Positions 7,383-16,833 of a DNA stretch of 64,000 bases are shown one piece after another (within the stretch, counting starts at the first letter, position 1; each line of letters begins with the position of its first letter). The translations under genes were made by a program, and so were the position numbers. The notes under the pieces were generated by a model. It had not been told where the DNA came from. It saw only the letters and a program-made list of their open reading frames with translations, and did no database searches. The stretch is from UBA1181 sp045600225 (GTDB taxonomy: Bacteria > Bacteroidota > Bacteroidia > Bacteroidales > Paludibacteraceae), in contig JAZRXL010000068.1 in assembly GCA_045600225.1 (NCBI GenBank), positions 13,142-77,141 on the forward strand, given 5' to 3'.

Positions 7383-9470
7383 ATGAGTGGAAATATTTTT
7401 ATCGTAAAGCGAGACGGAAAGGCTGAGCCTTTTTCTGTGGACAAGATAAAAAATGCGGTATCTCGAGCATTTTTGTCTGTAGGAAGTTTCGCTACACAGG
7501 AGATTTTGACGGACATTTTAGGACGTCTTAGCATTCACAACGGAATGAGTGTTGAAGAGATTCAAAACCAGGTAGAGTTTTCTTTGATGACGGAGAAGTA
7601 TTTTTCTGTTGCAAAGTCTTACATCTTGTATAGACAAAAGCATTTGGAGGATCGTGAGGTTAGAGATAAACTTCAGTTCTTGACAGATTATAGTAATGCT
7701 TCGAATTCTGCATCTGGTAGTAAATACGATGCGAATGCAAATGTGGAGAATAAAAATATTGCTACATTAATAGGTGAGTTGCCAAAATCAAACTTCATTC
7801 GTTTGAATCGTCGTTTGTTGGTGGATCGCTTGAAGGAGATGTATGGAAAAGAGATTTCTGACAAATATCTTCACTTGTTGAACCAACACTTCATCTATAA
7901 GAATGATGAGACAAGTTTGGCTAACTATTGTGCAAGTATCACAATGTATCCATGGTTGATTGGTGGTACTATCGCAATTGGAGGTAACTCAAAAAAACCA
8001 ACTAATTTGAAGTCGTTCTGTGGTGGTTTCGTAAATATGGTATTTATGGTGTCTAGCATGTTGAGTGGTGCTTGTGCTACACCTGAATTCCTTATGTATA
8101 TGAACTACTTTATCCAAAAGGAGTATGGACAGGACTATTATAAGGATCCAGATAGAATTGTGGATTTGTCTACTCGTCAACGTTCTTTGGATAAGGTTAT
8201 TACTGATTGTTTCGAGCAAATCGTATATTCTATCAACCAACCAACAGGAGCTCGTAACTTCCAAGCTGTATTCTGGAATATCTCTTACTACGATAAATAT
8301 TATTTCAATAGTTTGTTTGAGAACTTTGTATTCCCTGATGGATCTCGTCCAGATTGGGCATCTTTGAGTTGGTTGCAAAAACGCTTTATGAAGTGGTTCA
8401 ATGCAGAACGTACAAAGACAGTTCTTACATTCCCTGTCGAGACTATGGCTCTTTTGACAAAAGATGGAGACGCTATGGATGAGGAGTGGGGTAATTTCAC
8501 TGCTGAGATGTATTCAGAAGGACACTCGTTCTTTACATATATTAGTGACAACGCAGACTCATTGAGTAGTTGCTGTCGTTTGAGAAATGAGATTCAAGAT
8601 AATGGATTTAGCTATACTTTGGGTGCTGGTGGTGTTTCTACAGGATCTAAGAGTGTGTTGACTATCAACTTGAACCGTTGTGTACAATTTGCAGTTAAGA
8701 ACGGTATTCCTTACTTGACTTACTTGGAAGAGGTAATCGACCTTACTCATAAGGTTCAATTGGCATACAATGAGAACTTGAAGGAGTTGCAAGCAAAAGG
8801 TTTGTTGCCTTTGTTTGACGCTGGTTACATCAACTTGTCTCGTCAGTATTTGACAATCGGTGTAAACGGATTGGTAGAGGCTGCCGAGTTTATGGGTGTT
8901 GAAATTAAGGACAATCCTGAATATGTACGCTTCGTTCAAAGCATCTTAGGTTTGGTTGAACGTTATAACAAGAAGAACCGCACTAAAGAGGTGATGTTCA
9001 ACTGCGAAATGATTCCTGCCGAGAATGTAGGTGTTAAGCACGCTAAGTGGGATAGAGAAGATGGATATACTGTAACAAGAGATTGCTATAACAGCTATTT
9101 CTACATTGTAGAAGATACATCTTTGAATGTGGTTGATAAGTTCCGTCTTCACGGTTCTAAATATATTGAGCATCTAACAGGTGGATCTGCCCTTCATATG
9201 AACTTGGAGGAGCACCTTACAAAAGATCAATATCGTCAATTGATCCGCATTGCATCAAAAGAGGGATGTAACTACTTTACATTTAACATTCCTAACACAG
9301 TATGTAACGAGTGTGGTCATATCGACAAGCGTTACTTGAAGGAGTGTCCTCACTGCCAAAGCAAGAACATCGATTATTTGACTCGTGTCATTGGTTATAT
9401 GAAGCGTATTAGCAACTTCTCAGAAGCTCGTCAAAAGGAGGCTTCAAGACGCTTTTATGCTAAATATTGA
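7383..9470 (+). CDS. nrdD: Anaerobic ribonucleoside-triphosphate reductase
   Basis: Oxygen-sensitive class III reductase that makes deoxynucleotides with a glycyl radical. Residues 1 to about 95 are an ATP-cone (KRDGKAEPFSVDKIKNAV), the allosteric dATP/ATP sensor. The C-terminus holds a zinc site of four cysteines (C641, C644, C655, C658) and the glycyl radical loop TRVIGYM, with the radical glycine at G671. The radical loop is usually written RVCGY; here the residue before the glycine is isoleucine. Length (695 residues) is normal. nrdG follows 6 bases after the stop, so both are translated from one mRNA. An unusually long structured region precedes the gene. Confidence 0.96.
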   Translation: MSGNIFIVKRDGKAEPFSVDKIKNAVSRAFLSVGSFATQEILTDILGRLSIHNGMSVEEIQNQVEFSLMTEKYFSVAKSYILYRQKHLEDREVRDKLQFLTDYSNASNSASGSKYDANANVENKNIATLIGELPKSNFIRLNRRLLVDRLKEMYGKEISDKYLHLLNQHFIYKNDETSLANYCASITMYPWLIGGTIAIGGNSKKPTNLKSFCGGFVNMVFMVSSMLSGACATPEFLMYMNYFIQKEYGQDYYKDPDRIVDLSTRQRSLDKVITDCFEQIVYSINQPTGARNFQAVFWNISYYDKYYFNSLFENFVFPDGSRPDWASLSWLQKRFMKWFNAERTKTVLTFPVETMALLTKDGDAMDEEWGNFTAEMYSEGHSFFTYISDNADSLSSCCRLRNEIQDNGFSYTLGAGGVSTGSKSVLTINLNRCVQFAVKNGIPYLTYLEEVIDLTHKVQLAYNENLKELQAKGLLPLFDAGYINLSRQYLTIGVNGLVEAAEFMGVEIKDNPEYVRFVQSILGLVERYNKKNRTKEVMFNCEMIPAENVGVKHAKWDREDGYTVTRDCYNSYFYIVEDTSLNVVDKFRLHGSKYIEHLTGGSALHMNLEEHLTKDQYRQLIRIASKEGCNYFTFNIPNTVCNECGHIDKRYLKECPHCQSKNIDYLTRVIGYMKRISNFSEARQKEASRRFYAKY

Positions 9471-9476
9471 TGCTTT

Positions 9477-9941
9477 ATGCTAAAATATGCTGATTACGAC
9501 ATAGTTTTCCAAGAGATCCCCAATGAGGTGACTTTGGCTATTAACATATCCAATTGCCCTAATCATTGCGTTGGATGTCATAGCCCATATTTGATGGAGA
9601 ATGTGGGGGTGGACTTATCGGAAGATGAGTTGGAAAAATTATTGGAGAAGTATGGAAATGATATCACTTGCGTCTGTTTTATGGGTGGTGATTCTGAACC
9701 TAACTGGGTAGCATATTTAGCGCATTATGTAAAGAGCAGAAAAAAAGAAAATCTTAAGGTGGGATGGTATTCTGGCAAGACTAAATTGCCAGATCCTTTC
9801 CCCTTGAAAGATTTCGATTATGTGAAAATAGGTCCTTATATAGAGGAGTTTGGACCATTGAAATCAAGAACAACCAATCAGAGATTATATAAGATTGATG
9901 AAGTTGGTTTGCAAGATATAACAGATCTGTTTTGGAGATGA
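9477..9941 (+). CDS. nrdG: Anaerobic ribonucleotide reductase activating protein
   Basis: A 154-residue radical SAM enzyme that installs the glycyl radical on NrdD. The [4Fe-4S]-binding CX3CX2C motif is C27, C31 and C34 in NCPNHCVGC; MGGDSEP at about residues 79-85 is the SAM-contacting GGD/E loop. Length is normal for NrdG. Start is the ATG at 9477, 6 bases after the nrdD stop; the ATG that overlaps the nrdD stop runs into a stop after seven codons and is not used. Confidence 0.95.
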   Translation: MLKYADYDIVFQEIPNEVTLAINISNCPNHCVGCHSPYLMENVGVDLSEDELEKLLEKYGNDITCVCFMGGDSEPNWVAYLAHYVKSRKKENLKVGWYSGKTKLPDPFPLKDFDYVKIGPYIEEFGPLKSRTTNQRLYKIDEVGLQDITDLFWR

Positions 9942-10157
9942 AAATATCTCTTGTTATATGACCCTTTTTGTTTGAATTCTCTTGTTATTTATTGATGGGA
10001 TCTATCTATTAGGAGAGTATTAGATGCACAAGTAAATCTTGGGTTGGATGAGAAAGTATATACTCTTTGCCGGTAGGAATTGATACCTATTCATGATATT
10101 CATTTTCTTCCTATTCCGGTTTGTAATGCGAAGAAATTCGGAATCTTCTTTTTATCC

Positions 10158-10188
10158 TTGTTTGAACGGTGTTATTTTGTTAGATTTG
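10158..10188 (+). promoter_or_regulatory. Promoter of the DUF4832 gene
   Basis: TTG (10158-10160), 20 bases, then TAGATTTG (10181-10188); the ATG is only 20 bases further, giving a leader of about a dozen bases. The preceding 9942-10157 stretch has no gene; a small GAAGA/TCTTC hairpin with a T run near 10129-10153 could end the nrdDG transcript. Confidence 0.6.
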
Positions 10189-10207
10189 TCATACTAAAGC
10201 AATAAGT

Positions 10208-11923
10208 ATGAAAAGAACATTGTTTATATTCCTATTTATAGGTTCGTTGTTGAATGTGTCTGCTGCATTAGTGCAACAGAGTCTTTGTTATGCAGATTCA
10301 TTAGAATCAGTGAGTAATCCAGGTTGTGGCTTCTATCGAACACAAGGATGTCATTTTACTACGTCTGGGAATAAGGCGGTGAATTCATGGGGAAATATAG
10401 CCCATCTTAGAATGGATATATCAGAGTTCTCTGATAAGGCAATGATGCGCATAGAAGAGGGCACTAACGACACTGTTTGGGGTGTCTCGCAACCTTTGAC
10501 GCAAGATGCATTGGATGCTTTTGCCATGACATTGGAGAATGTTCGCACCCGAGGAGCAATGGCTGTTGTTCGCTTCTCTTATGATCCTTGGTTTGCTGGG
10601 AAAGCGAAGAGTGATCCTGAACAGGAGGTGATTTTAGGTCATTTGAAACAGATTGCTGAGGTATATGCGCAGTATACAGATGTGATTCTGTTTGTTGAAC
10701 TGGGTATGTATGGCAGTTGGGGAGAGATGCATTCTAGCAATGTGGGATCCAACAAAAATATTGCAGAGGCGCTTCAAACACTTCTTGTAGCGACACCTCC
10801 TGAAATAAAAATTGGAGTTAGGCGTCCTGATATCATTGCGTGGTGGTTAGGTGTTAACGACGAATCCAATTATTCAGGTTTCGATATCCATTCCGATTTG
10901 TTTCAACAAAAGGCTCTTGCAAAAGGTGATACGATGTATCGTGTCGGAATGTACAATGATGGATATTTAGGATCGAATAGTGATTTGGGTACTATAGGAA
11001 TGGGTTCGTCAGGTCATCAGCTTACTCGTGAGATGATGGTTTCTTGGTTGGAGAAATATTCTATAAATACTCCTTATGGTGGTGAGTTGGTGGCAAACTA
11101 TAATGGAGATCATCCAATTAATACGCCCACCTATCTTTCTCAGGAGGGCTTTAGAACTCATACATCTTATTTGAATTATGAATGGCATCAGCCTACCATA
11201 TTGTCTTGGAAAGATTCCATCTTCCATGGTGAGGACGGGGAATATTACGGAAAGAGTGGATATACTTATGTTGAAAACCATTTGGGCTATCGCTATATAT
11301 TGCGTGATGCCTATGTTCAGGATACAGTTTTTAACAATGTCTTGAATCTAAGGTTAAAGGTACAAAATGTGGGATTTGGAAATTTAACATCGGAGAAAAA
11401 ACTAACATTTGTGTTGAAGAGTGAAGGACAAGTGTTTGAGCTTCCGTCTGAGGATCCTATCTCTGCGATGAAGTGGTTTTCAAAGGACACGAATATTGTT
11501 GAAACAAACCTTGTATTGCCATCAGATTTGATGGATGATGAGTATGAGGTTTATCTTCGTTTATCTGAGTATGGAAATATGGATAGTGATAAGAACTATC
11601 ATTGTATCCAGTTTGGAAACCCTTCATCCCAGTATGATAAAACAATGGGAGCAAATAAGGTAGGTAAGTTTACATTGAATAGAAGCGTTTCAACGTCCGC
11701 TACTATTGTACCATCTGCTATTATTGCTTATACCATAGAGGATGGTGTCTTGCATTTGGATGCAGGAACCTCTGTAACGATTTATTCTTGCGATGGAAGA
11801 TTGTTATATAAAACGGATGATGAAACCAATATAGACTTAAAATCTTTTAAAGAGAATTTGTTTCTCGTTACCTTGGTTAGGGGTTGCGATCGATATGTCT
11901 TTAAATTAATGAAGGACTTTTAA
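10208..11923 (+). CDS. Secreted DUF4874/DUF4832 glycosidase-like protein with T9SS tail
   Basis: A 571-residue exported protein with a signal peptide (residues 1-20). The body matches the DUF4874-DUF4832 pair: an N-terminal TIM-barrel-like part opening with NPGCGFYRTQG, a conserved VELGMYGSWGEMH segment near 170-185 that resembles the active-site strand of glycoside-hydrolase-like barrels, then a beta-sandwich. The last 60 residues (SCDGRLLYK ... LFLVTLV) look like a type A T9SS sorting domain, so the product is probably exported by the type IX system and cell-surface attached. Enzymatic activity of this family is not known to me. Its last 23 bases overlap the end of the convergent MATE gene. 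Confidence 0.75.
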   Translation: MKRTLFIFLFIGSLLNVSAALVQQSLCYADSLESVSNPGCGFYRTQGCHFTTSGNKAVNSWGNIAHLRMDISEFSDKAMMRIEEGTNDTVWGVSQPLTQDALDAFAMTLENVRTRGAMAVVRFSYDPWFAGKAKSDPEQEVILGHLKQIAEVYAQYTDVILFVELGMYGSWGEMHSSNVGSNKNIAEALQTLLVATPPEIKIGVRRPDIIAWWLGVNDESNYSGFDIHSDLFQQKALAKGDTMYRVGMYNDGYLGSNSDLGTIGMGSSGHQLTREMMVSWLEKYSINTPYGGELVANYNGDHPINTPTYLSQEGFRTHTSYLNYEWHQPTILSWKDSIFHGEDGEYYGKSGYTYVENHLGYRYILRDAYVQDTVFNNVLNLRLKVQNVGFGNLTSEKKLTFVLKSEGQVFELPSEDPISAMKWFSKDTNIVETNLVLPSDLMDDEYEVYLRLSEYGNMDSDKNYHCIQFGNPSSQYDKTMGANKVGKFTLNRSVSTSATIVPSAIIAYTIEDGVLHLDAGTSVTIYSCDGRLLYKTDDETNIDLKSFKENLFLVTLVRGCDRYVFKLMKDF

Positions 11924-13196
11924 TCTTGAAATAGATAGCTTGGACAATACCTCTGGCAAATAGATAGGAGAGGAAAGCAATCCATAGTCCATCGTTCCCT
12001 ATAGAGTCGATAAGAAGGTTGTAGATTGAAAAGAAAAGAATAGTTGCAAAAAACATGGAGATCACCATTCCTTTAGCCATGGTTGCTCCTACCATTATTC
12101 CATCCCATAGAAAGGCAGAAAAACCACAGATGGGTATTGCAATTACCCATGGAAGAAAGTCTAGCGATGCGGATATTACGTTTGTTTCGTTTGTAAGAAG
12201 ATGGAGAAAGTTCTCTGTATACAACCCGTATAATGTGGTGAATATTGCAACTAATGCTATTCCCCAGACCAATATGTACTTAATAGATAACGAAAGGTTT
12301 TCTCTGTCTTTTGCTCCGATATATCTTCCTGTAAGTGCTTCTCCTGCATAAGCAAACCCATCAGTAAAGTATGAGAAGATGGAAAAGAATTGCATTAGGA
12401 GTGTGTTGACGGCTAAAAGCATAGTACCTTGTTTTGCTCCTGCCAATGTGAAGAAGGTTGTGACTGCGGTAAGACACAAGGTCCGTATAGCAATTCCTCC
12501 ATTAAGAGAGGTGAATCTCCTTAATTTTTGAGTGTAAAATATTTCCTCTTTTTTAATATAAGGGACAAGATTGCTGTATTTATGTTTCCAAAGGAATATG
12601 GCTATCAGAATGCCACAATATTGCGAGAGGAGAGTCCCTAATGCAACACCCATAAGACCGAGTTGGAATACGAAGACAAACAGTAGACTACAGATAATGT
12701 TTATTACATTGATGGAAATGGCAATAATCATAGGATAGATGGAGTTCTGCATTCCGATAAACCATCCTTTTATACTATACATGCACATCACTGCAGGTGC
12801 TCCTAATATGCAGATGTTTAGGTAGATTAATGCAGCGTTCTCCACCTCTTCGGTGGTATTCATGTATGCGAAAGCAAACTCCTTAACAATACTCTTGATT
12901 AGGAATATAAGTATGCATGCAAATAAGGATACGGTGATGGAGCGGAAAAGAATATTGACGCATTCAGGTAGATTCTTTGCTCCAAACGATTGTGCGGTCA
13001 ACCCACTTGTACCCATTCGAAGGAATCCGAAATTCCAGTACAGCATATTAATAAGTGTGCCACCTACAGAGATGGCACAAATATAAGCTGCATCGCCTAA
13101 ATGACCAACAATGGCGAGATCGACTAAACTTAGTAGGGGAACCGTTATGTTGGTAGCGATAGCGGGTATCGCAATTCTTAGAATCTTTCGATTCAT
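11901..13196 (-). CDS. MATE family multidrug/cation exporter
   Basis: A 431-residue integral membrane protein with twelve predicted helices and the two-fold MATE layout. The N-terminal LRIAIPAIATNITVPLLSLVDLAIVGHLGD matches the first helix and P-x(n)-D of the DinF branch, as does GTSGLTAQSFGAKN. MATE proteins export organic cations or drugs using Na+ or H+. The gene lies 7 bases after a DUF2147 gene on the same strand and the two probably share a transcript. Tail-to-tail overlap of 23 bases with the DUF4832 gene. Confidence 0.88.
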   Translation of the reverse strand: MNRKILRIAIPAIATNITVPLLSLVDLAIVGHLGDAAYICAISVGGTLINMLYWNFGFLRMGTSGLTAQSFGAKNLPECVNILFRSITVSLFACILIFLIKSIVKEFAFAYMNTTEEVENAALIYLNICILGAPAVMCMYSIKGWFIGMQNSIYPMIIAISINVINIICSLLFVFVFQLGLMGVALGTLLSQYCGILIAIFLWKHKYSNLVPYIKKEEIFYTQKLRRFTSLNGGIAIRTLCLTAVTTFFTLAGAKQGTMLLAVNTLLMQFFSIFSYFTDGFAYAGEALTGRYIGAKDRENLSLSIKYILVWGIALVAIFTTLYGLYTENFLHLLTNETNVISASLDFLPWVIAIPICGFSAFLWDGIMVGATMAKGMVISMFFATILFFSIYNLLIDSIGNDGLWIAFLSYLFARGIVQAIYFKIKSPSLI

Positions 13197-13203
13197 AAAG
13201 AGG

Positions 13204-13644
13204 TTATTCTTTTAGTTTCTTCCAGTATACGGTTTGACTGAAGATACCCCAAGAACCTTTTACAGCAAGAGTCTCTGCATCTTTGAATTTAACCTCTACA
13301 TCAAAGAACTTACCTCTGGTTGGATCGTATATTTTACCATCCTTCCATACATTATCCTTGTATGTCAAACTTTTAATAAGTACGATTTGGTCGGCACGGG
13401 TGTTTTGTTTGCTTACATCTGGATTCTTTTTGTCCACACGTAGTTTGCCCTCTTTGTCATACATTTTCTCCATCCAGAACACTTGGAACTTATATGTATT
13501 GTCTGCGTTCTTTGTTACGCGAACCTTCGATTTGTCTCCTCCGTGTTCAAGGAAGTATACGCCCAATAGTTTGTCAGCGCCAGCTTGTGCAAAACTTGCC
13601 GAAGTGATAATGCAAGCTATTAAAAATAAAAATACTTTCTTCAT
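13204..13644 (-). CDS. DUF2147 family exported protein
   Basis: A 146-residue protein with a cleavable signal peptide (cut expected after ITSASFAQA) and one DUF2147 domain: GVYFLEHGGDKSKVRV near the start, GKIYDPTRGKFF in the middle and LAVKGSWGIFSQTVYWKK at the end. The family adopts a small lipocalin-like barrel in the periplasm; its role is unknown. A -7 box (TAACTTTG on the minus strand, 13671-13678) lies 27 bases upstream, inside the hairpin that ends the preceding gene. Followed at 7 bases by the MATE gene. Confidence 0.85.
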   Translation of the reverse strand: MKKVFLFLIACIITSASFAQAGADKLLGVYFLEHGGDKSKVRVTKNADNTYKFQVFWMEKMYDKEGKLRVDKKNPDVSKQNTRADQIVLIKSLTYKDNVWKDGKIYDPTRGKFFDVEVKFKDAETLAVKGSWGIFSQTVYWKKLKE

Positions 13645-13660
13645 TTGTCGATTGGTTAAA

Positions 13661-13692
13661 AAAAGGGAAGCAAAGTTAATTGCATCCCTTTT
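13661..13692 (-). terminator. Terminator with an embedded -7 promoter box
   Basis: AAAAGGGA and TCCCTTTT arms enclose a loop region; on the minus strand the hairpin ends in seven Ts and would stop the T9SS-protein transcript. The sequence between the arms contains TAACTTTG (13671-13678, minus strand), a -7 box properly placed to start the DUF2147 transcript. No clear -33 element was found for it. Confidence 0.55.
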
Positions 13693-13713
13693 AATATGAT
13701 TAAGAAATACAAA

Positions 13714-14760
13714 TTACATTCCTGACTTTAACATCTTGTTTGCATAAACCTTTCCGTCTACTTTGATGCTTAAAGTGTAAGTGCCTGGGAATAGACCAGA
13801 TGTTTCAAAGTCGTATGCGTATTGACCTGCTTGCAAGTTGTCGTTGAAAAGTTTCATGACAACTTTTCCTCTCAAGTCCAAAATGTCGATAATAACCTTT
13901 GCATCCTTGTCTAGGTTGAATGCTACATTCAAAGACTCTGCGAATGGGTTTGGAGTAGCAAGATAGTTGAATGCGGAAATCTCTGCTTTTGCAGACTTCT
14001 TCTTTTCAACTTGGATTGCATCGTTCTTGTAAACTGCAGGCTTCTCCATATACATTGCTGTAAATTTAGAGTTGCTGCATTTGCATCCGCTTTGTGGAAT
14101 GTACTCTTGCTCAACTGTGATGATGATAGGGTAGCGAGCACCTTCTGCGAAGTATTGATATCTGATAGACTTAACTTGGTAAGTTGAGTTACCATAGTTC
14201 TCTGTGTATGTCTTGTCAACCTTAACACGAAGAACATTGTAGTAAGTGTTTCCATCAGGGAGAATCAATGTACCCCAAGCATCAGCCTTTGTGATGTAAC
14301 TTCCATCAAAATAGCTAGTGTGGTTTCCTGTTGTTGTAGAACCCGAGTATGCACCTGTTTTCGCATCTTGGTAAGAGAATGGGAACATAAGGTCAACGAT
14401 TGGCTCGTCAAGAGTCATTGTTGTGTTTTTGCTTTGAAGTCCGAAATATCTCTTCTCGCTATTAGTGATTTCAAACAAAGTGTTCTTTTCTCCACCTTCA
14501 TCGCAACTCAATCTATATCCTTCAGACGATGTGTTTAGTAAATCCTCTTCCTGGTTAATATAGAAATCCTTGACAATTTTTGACTTTGAGAAATCCCATA
14601 CTTGGTTGGCACCAGCATTCGATTGCTCTACATACTCTATTTGTTTCATATTTCTGTAGTCCCCTTTCCTCAATCCGTTTGCATCGAATGACAAACTGTA
14701 TTGAGCAAAACATCCTGTTGTTAGCGCTAAAGCGGCTGAAATCGTAATTAATTTTCTCAT
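13714..14760 (-). CDS. Secreted protein with T9SS type A sorting domain
   Basis: A 348-residue exported protein. Signal peptide at 1-20 (ends CFAQY). The final 80 residues are a classical type A T9SS sorting domain: NYLATPNPFAESLNVAF, then ILDLRGKVVMK, then GLFPGTYTLSI and a short KM..K ending. The middle (about 20-265) has no motif I can name, with repeated Tyr/Ser/Thr beta-strand pattern and a CKCS pair; it is probably a beta-rich surface domain. A TATCTTTA -7-like box lies upstream on the minus strand near 14808. The T9SS machinery is not in this window. Confidence 0.8.
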   Translation of the reverse strand: MRKLITISAALALTTGCFAQYSLSFDANGLRKGDYRNMKQIEYVEQSNAGANQVWDFSKSKIVKDFYINQEEDLLNTSSEGYRLSCDEGGEKNTLFEITNSEKRYFGLQSKNTTMTLDEPIVDLMFPFSYQDAKTGAYSGSTTTGNHTSYFDGSYITKADAWGTLILPDGNTYYNVLRVKVDKTYTENYGNSTYQVKSIRYQYFAEGARYPIIITVEQEYIPQSGCKCSNSKFTAMYMEKPAVYKNDAIQVEKKKSAKAEISAFNYLATPNPFAESLNVAFNLDKDAKVIIDILDLRGKVVMKLFNDNLQAGQYAYDFETSGLFPGTYTLSIKVDGKVYANKMLKSGM

Positions 14761-14851
14761 TTTGTATCTAATTTTTAAGAGTTTGTCTCAAATTTAAAAT
14801 CGTTTGTAAAGATAGGTAAAAAAAATGAAAAATGTCGTGTTCGCAACCTAA

Positions 14852-15502
14852 TTATTTTACATCTTCCTCTCCTTTTATATGGGGTAGGCCAATCTGATAC
14901 TTCACTGCAATGATTCTCGTCAGGGCCACACTAGATGCGCAGATTATTTGCGAAAGTGTTCCGCCACCTATGGTTTTGTCGCATATATAATACACGATAC
15001 CTCCTATAATACAGGCGATTGCATATATCTCTTTCCTGAAAATTAAAGGTATTTGGTTAATGAAAATATCTCTAATAATACCTCCTGCTGCACCTGTGAT
15101 CGTTCCCATGATAATGGCAACCCAGAATGGGTAGTGACATTCCAATGTTTTATCAATACCTACTACGGTAAATAGTGCGAGTCCAATGGTGTCGAAGATG
15201 AAAAAGGTGTTGTTTAGGTGGATTAGATGTTTGCGGAAAACAATGACGAAAACAAGTGCAATGGCAGTCCATATCATGTAACTGGAACTGAGCATCCAAA
15301 ACGGAGTTAGGTCTAAACATAAATCACGAATAGTTCCTCCTCCAATGGCGGTAACTAATCCGACAACATAAGCTCCGAAAAGGTCGAAGTCTTTACCTGC
15401 AGCTAATCGGATGCCACTAATGGCAAAGGCGAATGTTCCTACGTATTCCAATATTAGCGTAAACCATTCGTGACTGATATGCAAATTGCTAATCCAATCC
15501 AT
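14852..15502 (-). CDS. UPF0126 / trimeric intracellular cation (TRIC) channel family protein
   Basis: A 216-residue membrane protein made of two copies of the UPF0126 three-helix unit: first AFAISGIRLA ... GLVTAIGGGTIRDL, second GLALFTVVGIDK ... GTITGAAGGIIRDI. The glycine-rich GGGTIRD/GGIIRD loops are the family hallmark and, in structurally known prokaryotic TRIC channels, line the ion pore. Seven helices fit the length. The gene overlaps the MerR regulator by 14 bases, so they are co-translated. The actual ion or solute is not known; older annotation as a glycine transporter is possible. Confidence 0.87.
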   Translation of the reverse strand: MDWISNLHISHEWFTLILEYVGTFAFAISGIRLAAGKDFDLFGAYVVGLVTAIGGGTIRDLCLDLTPFWMLSSSYMIWTAIALVFVIVFRKHLIHLNNTFFIFDTIGLALFTVVGIDKTLECHYPFWVAIIMGTITGAAGGIIRDIFINQIPLIFRKEIYAIACIIGGIVYYICDKTIGGGTLSQIICASSVALTRIIAVKYQIGLPHIKGEEDVK

Positions 15503-15881
15503 TGCTTTCTTCCGAAATGTTTAAATTGTGATCAAACGCTTTTCTCAGATATTGAATTTCTGATTTGATGTGTTGTAATTTTAATACTATTTCGTGTTTT
15601 TTCTCAATTCCTGCTTTGTCTTCTTTCAAGAGTTTTTTTGCACCTTCAATAGTCAGTTTCCTCTCTTTGAGGAGGTAGATGACCAATTGTATGTTTTGAA
15701 TCTCCTTTTTTGTATACTGGCGTGTCCCCCCCTTGCTTTTCTTTGGTTCGGTAAATGGGAAGTCTTTCTCCCAGAACCTAATTGTAGATTCGGTAATATC
15801 CAGCATCTGAGCCACTTCACTAATGGAGTAGTACAGTTTACGCTCGTCGAGAGGATGGTTTTCAGTCATACACATTTCCAT
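15489..15881 (-). CDS. MerR family transcriptional regulator
   Basis: A 130-residue DNA-binding protein. Residues 17-85 are a MerR winged helix-turn-helix: YYSISEVAQMLDITESTIRFWEKDF, then the wing GGTRQYTKKEI. The rest is a short dimerisation coiled coil; there is no effector domain and no cysteine cluster for metal sensing, so it belongs to the effector-less type common in Bacteroidetes. ATGs at 15881, 15875 and 15869 are all in frame; the last gives an 8-base overlap with the upstream peptidase gene and is also plausible. It overlaps genes on both sides. Confidence 0.88.
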   Translation of the reverse strand: MEMCMTENHPLDERKLYYSISEVAQMLDITESTIRFWEKDFPFTEPKKSKGGTRQYTKKEIQNIQLVIYLLKERKLTIEGAKKLLKEDKAGIEKKHEIVLKLQHIKSEIQYLRKAFDHNLNISEESNGLD

Positions 15882-16833
15882 TGTTGGAAGTGATTCGAAT
15901 CATCTCGTCGTATTGTTCAGGAGACAAGTCGATGTAGTAGAAATTTCTTGGGTCTGTAACCTTGTCTCGGAAATGAACTTCGTAGTGAAGGTGAGGACCT
16001 GTAGATTTTCCTGTATTACCCATATAGGCGATCACATCGCCTCTGTTTACCTTTGAACCCACGCGTAGGTTCTTAACATATTTGTCGAGGTGGCCATACA
16101 ATGTTTTGTAGCCATATCCATGGTCCAGAATCACAGTGTTTCCGTATCCTTGCATCCACCCTTGGTGCACAATTGTAGCCTTTCCCGTAGCATAGATTTC
16201 TGTTCCGACATTGCCGGAAAAATCCATTCCTGCGTGGAACTTAGGTGTTTTGTAAATAGGGTCTATTCGCACTCCAAAACCAGATGCCATTCTTTTCAAA
16301 TCCTTATTGGTAACGGGTTGTATAGCAGGTATGCATAAAAGCATCTCTTCTTTGTTGCGAACTAGATTTACAACTTCGTCGAAAGAGACGGATTGTATGT
16401 ACAACTGTCTCTTGATGTCGTCTAGTTTTGCGGTTGTTTGAGCCGCAATCTCAGAGTTGGATTTGTCTCTAATGTCGTTGTATTTTCCTTTGGAACGGTT
16501 TAGCCTTCGGATGCTGCTTGCAACGGGTTCCGCTTGAACCACTGCACGATAAAGATGGTTGTCTCTTTGCTCTATATCGGTTAGCACCTCTTGCATTTCA
16601 TCCAATTGCGATGCAAGGAGCTTGTATTGAGCCTCCAATTCGGCGTTCTCGCTTTTCAGTTCCTTTTCGTGAGGAGAATCGATGAAGAGGGCAAATACGA
16701 TGAAAAAGGCCAATCCAACCAATAAACCACTCAATAAGTGGGAAATGAAACTTCCAAATCTGTGTTTTATGGTATTATCAATCCTTTCAAACGAAAGTGT
16801 TTTCGGATTGAATTGAAATTTTGCTTTTGCCAT
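15862..16833 (-). CDS. Membrane-anchored M23 (LytM) peptidoglycan endopeptidase
   Basis: A 323-residue protein with a cytosolic N-terminus, one transmembrane helix (about 30-51), a coiled coil (55-145) and a C-terminal M23 metallopeptidase domain. The zinc ligands are intact: H200 and D204 in HAGMD, and H283 in HLHYE with H281 as catalytic partner. This is the usual architecture of the phylum's cell-wall endopeptidases that cut peptide cross-links in the periplasm. Start is the ATG at 16833; a TTG three codons upstream is rejected. First gene of a three-gene overlapping operon, divergent from alaS, with a TACCTTTG box (16862-16869, minus strand) just upstream. Confidence 0.9.
   Translation of the reverse strand: MAKAKFQFNPKTLSFERIDNTIKHRFGSFISHLLSGLLVGLAFFIVFALFIDSPHEKELKSENAELEAQYKLLASQLDEMQEVLTDIEQRDNHLYRAVVQAEPVASSIRRLNRSKGKYNDIRDKSNSEIAAQTTAKLDDIKRQLYIQSVSFDEVVNLVRNKEEMLLCIPAIQPVTNKDLKRMASGFGVRIDPIYKTPKFHAGMDFSGNVGTEIYATGKATIVHQGWMQGYGNTVILDHGYGYKTLYGHLDKYVKNLRVGSKVNRGDVIAYMGNTGKSTGPHLHYEVHFRDKVTDPRNFYYIDLSPEQYDEMIRITSNNGNVYD

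Noticed and set aside
13283..13699. 138-codon open frame on the plus strand opposite the DUF2147 gene
   Set aside because: The minus-strand frame has a signal peptide and DUF2147 motifs; the plus-strand frame is a shadow.
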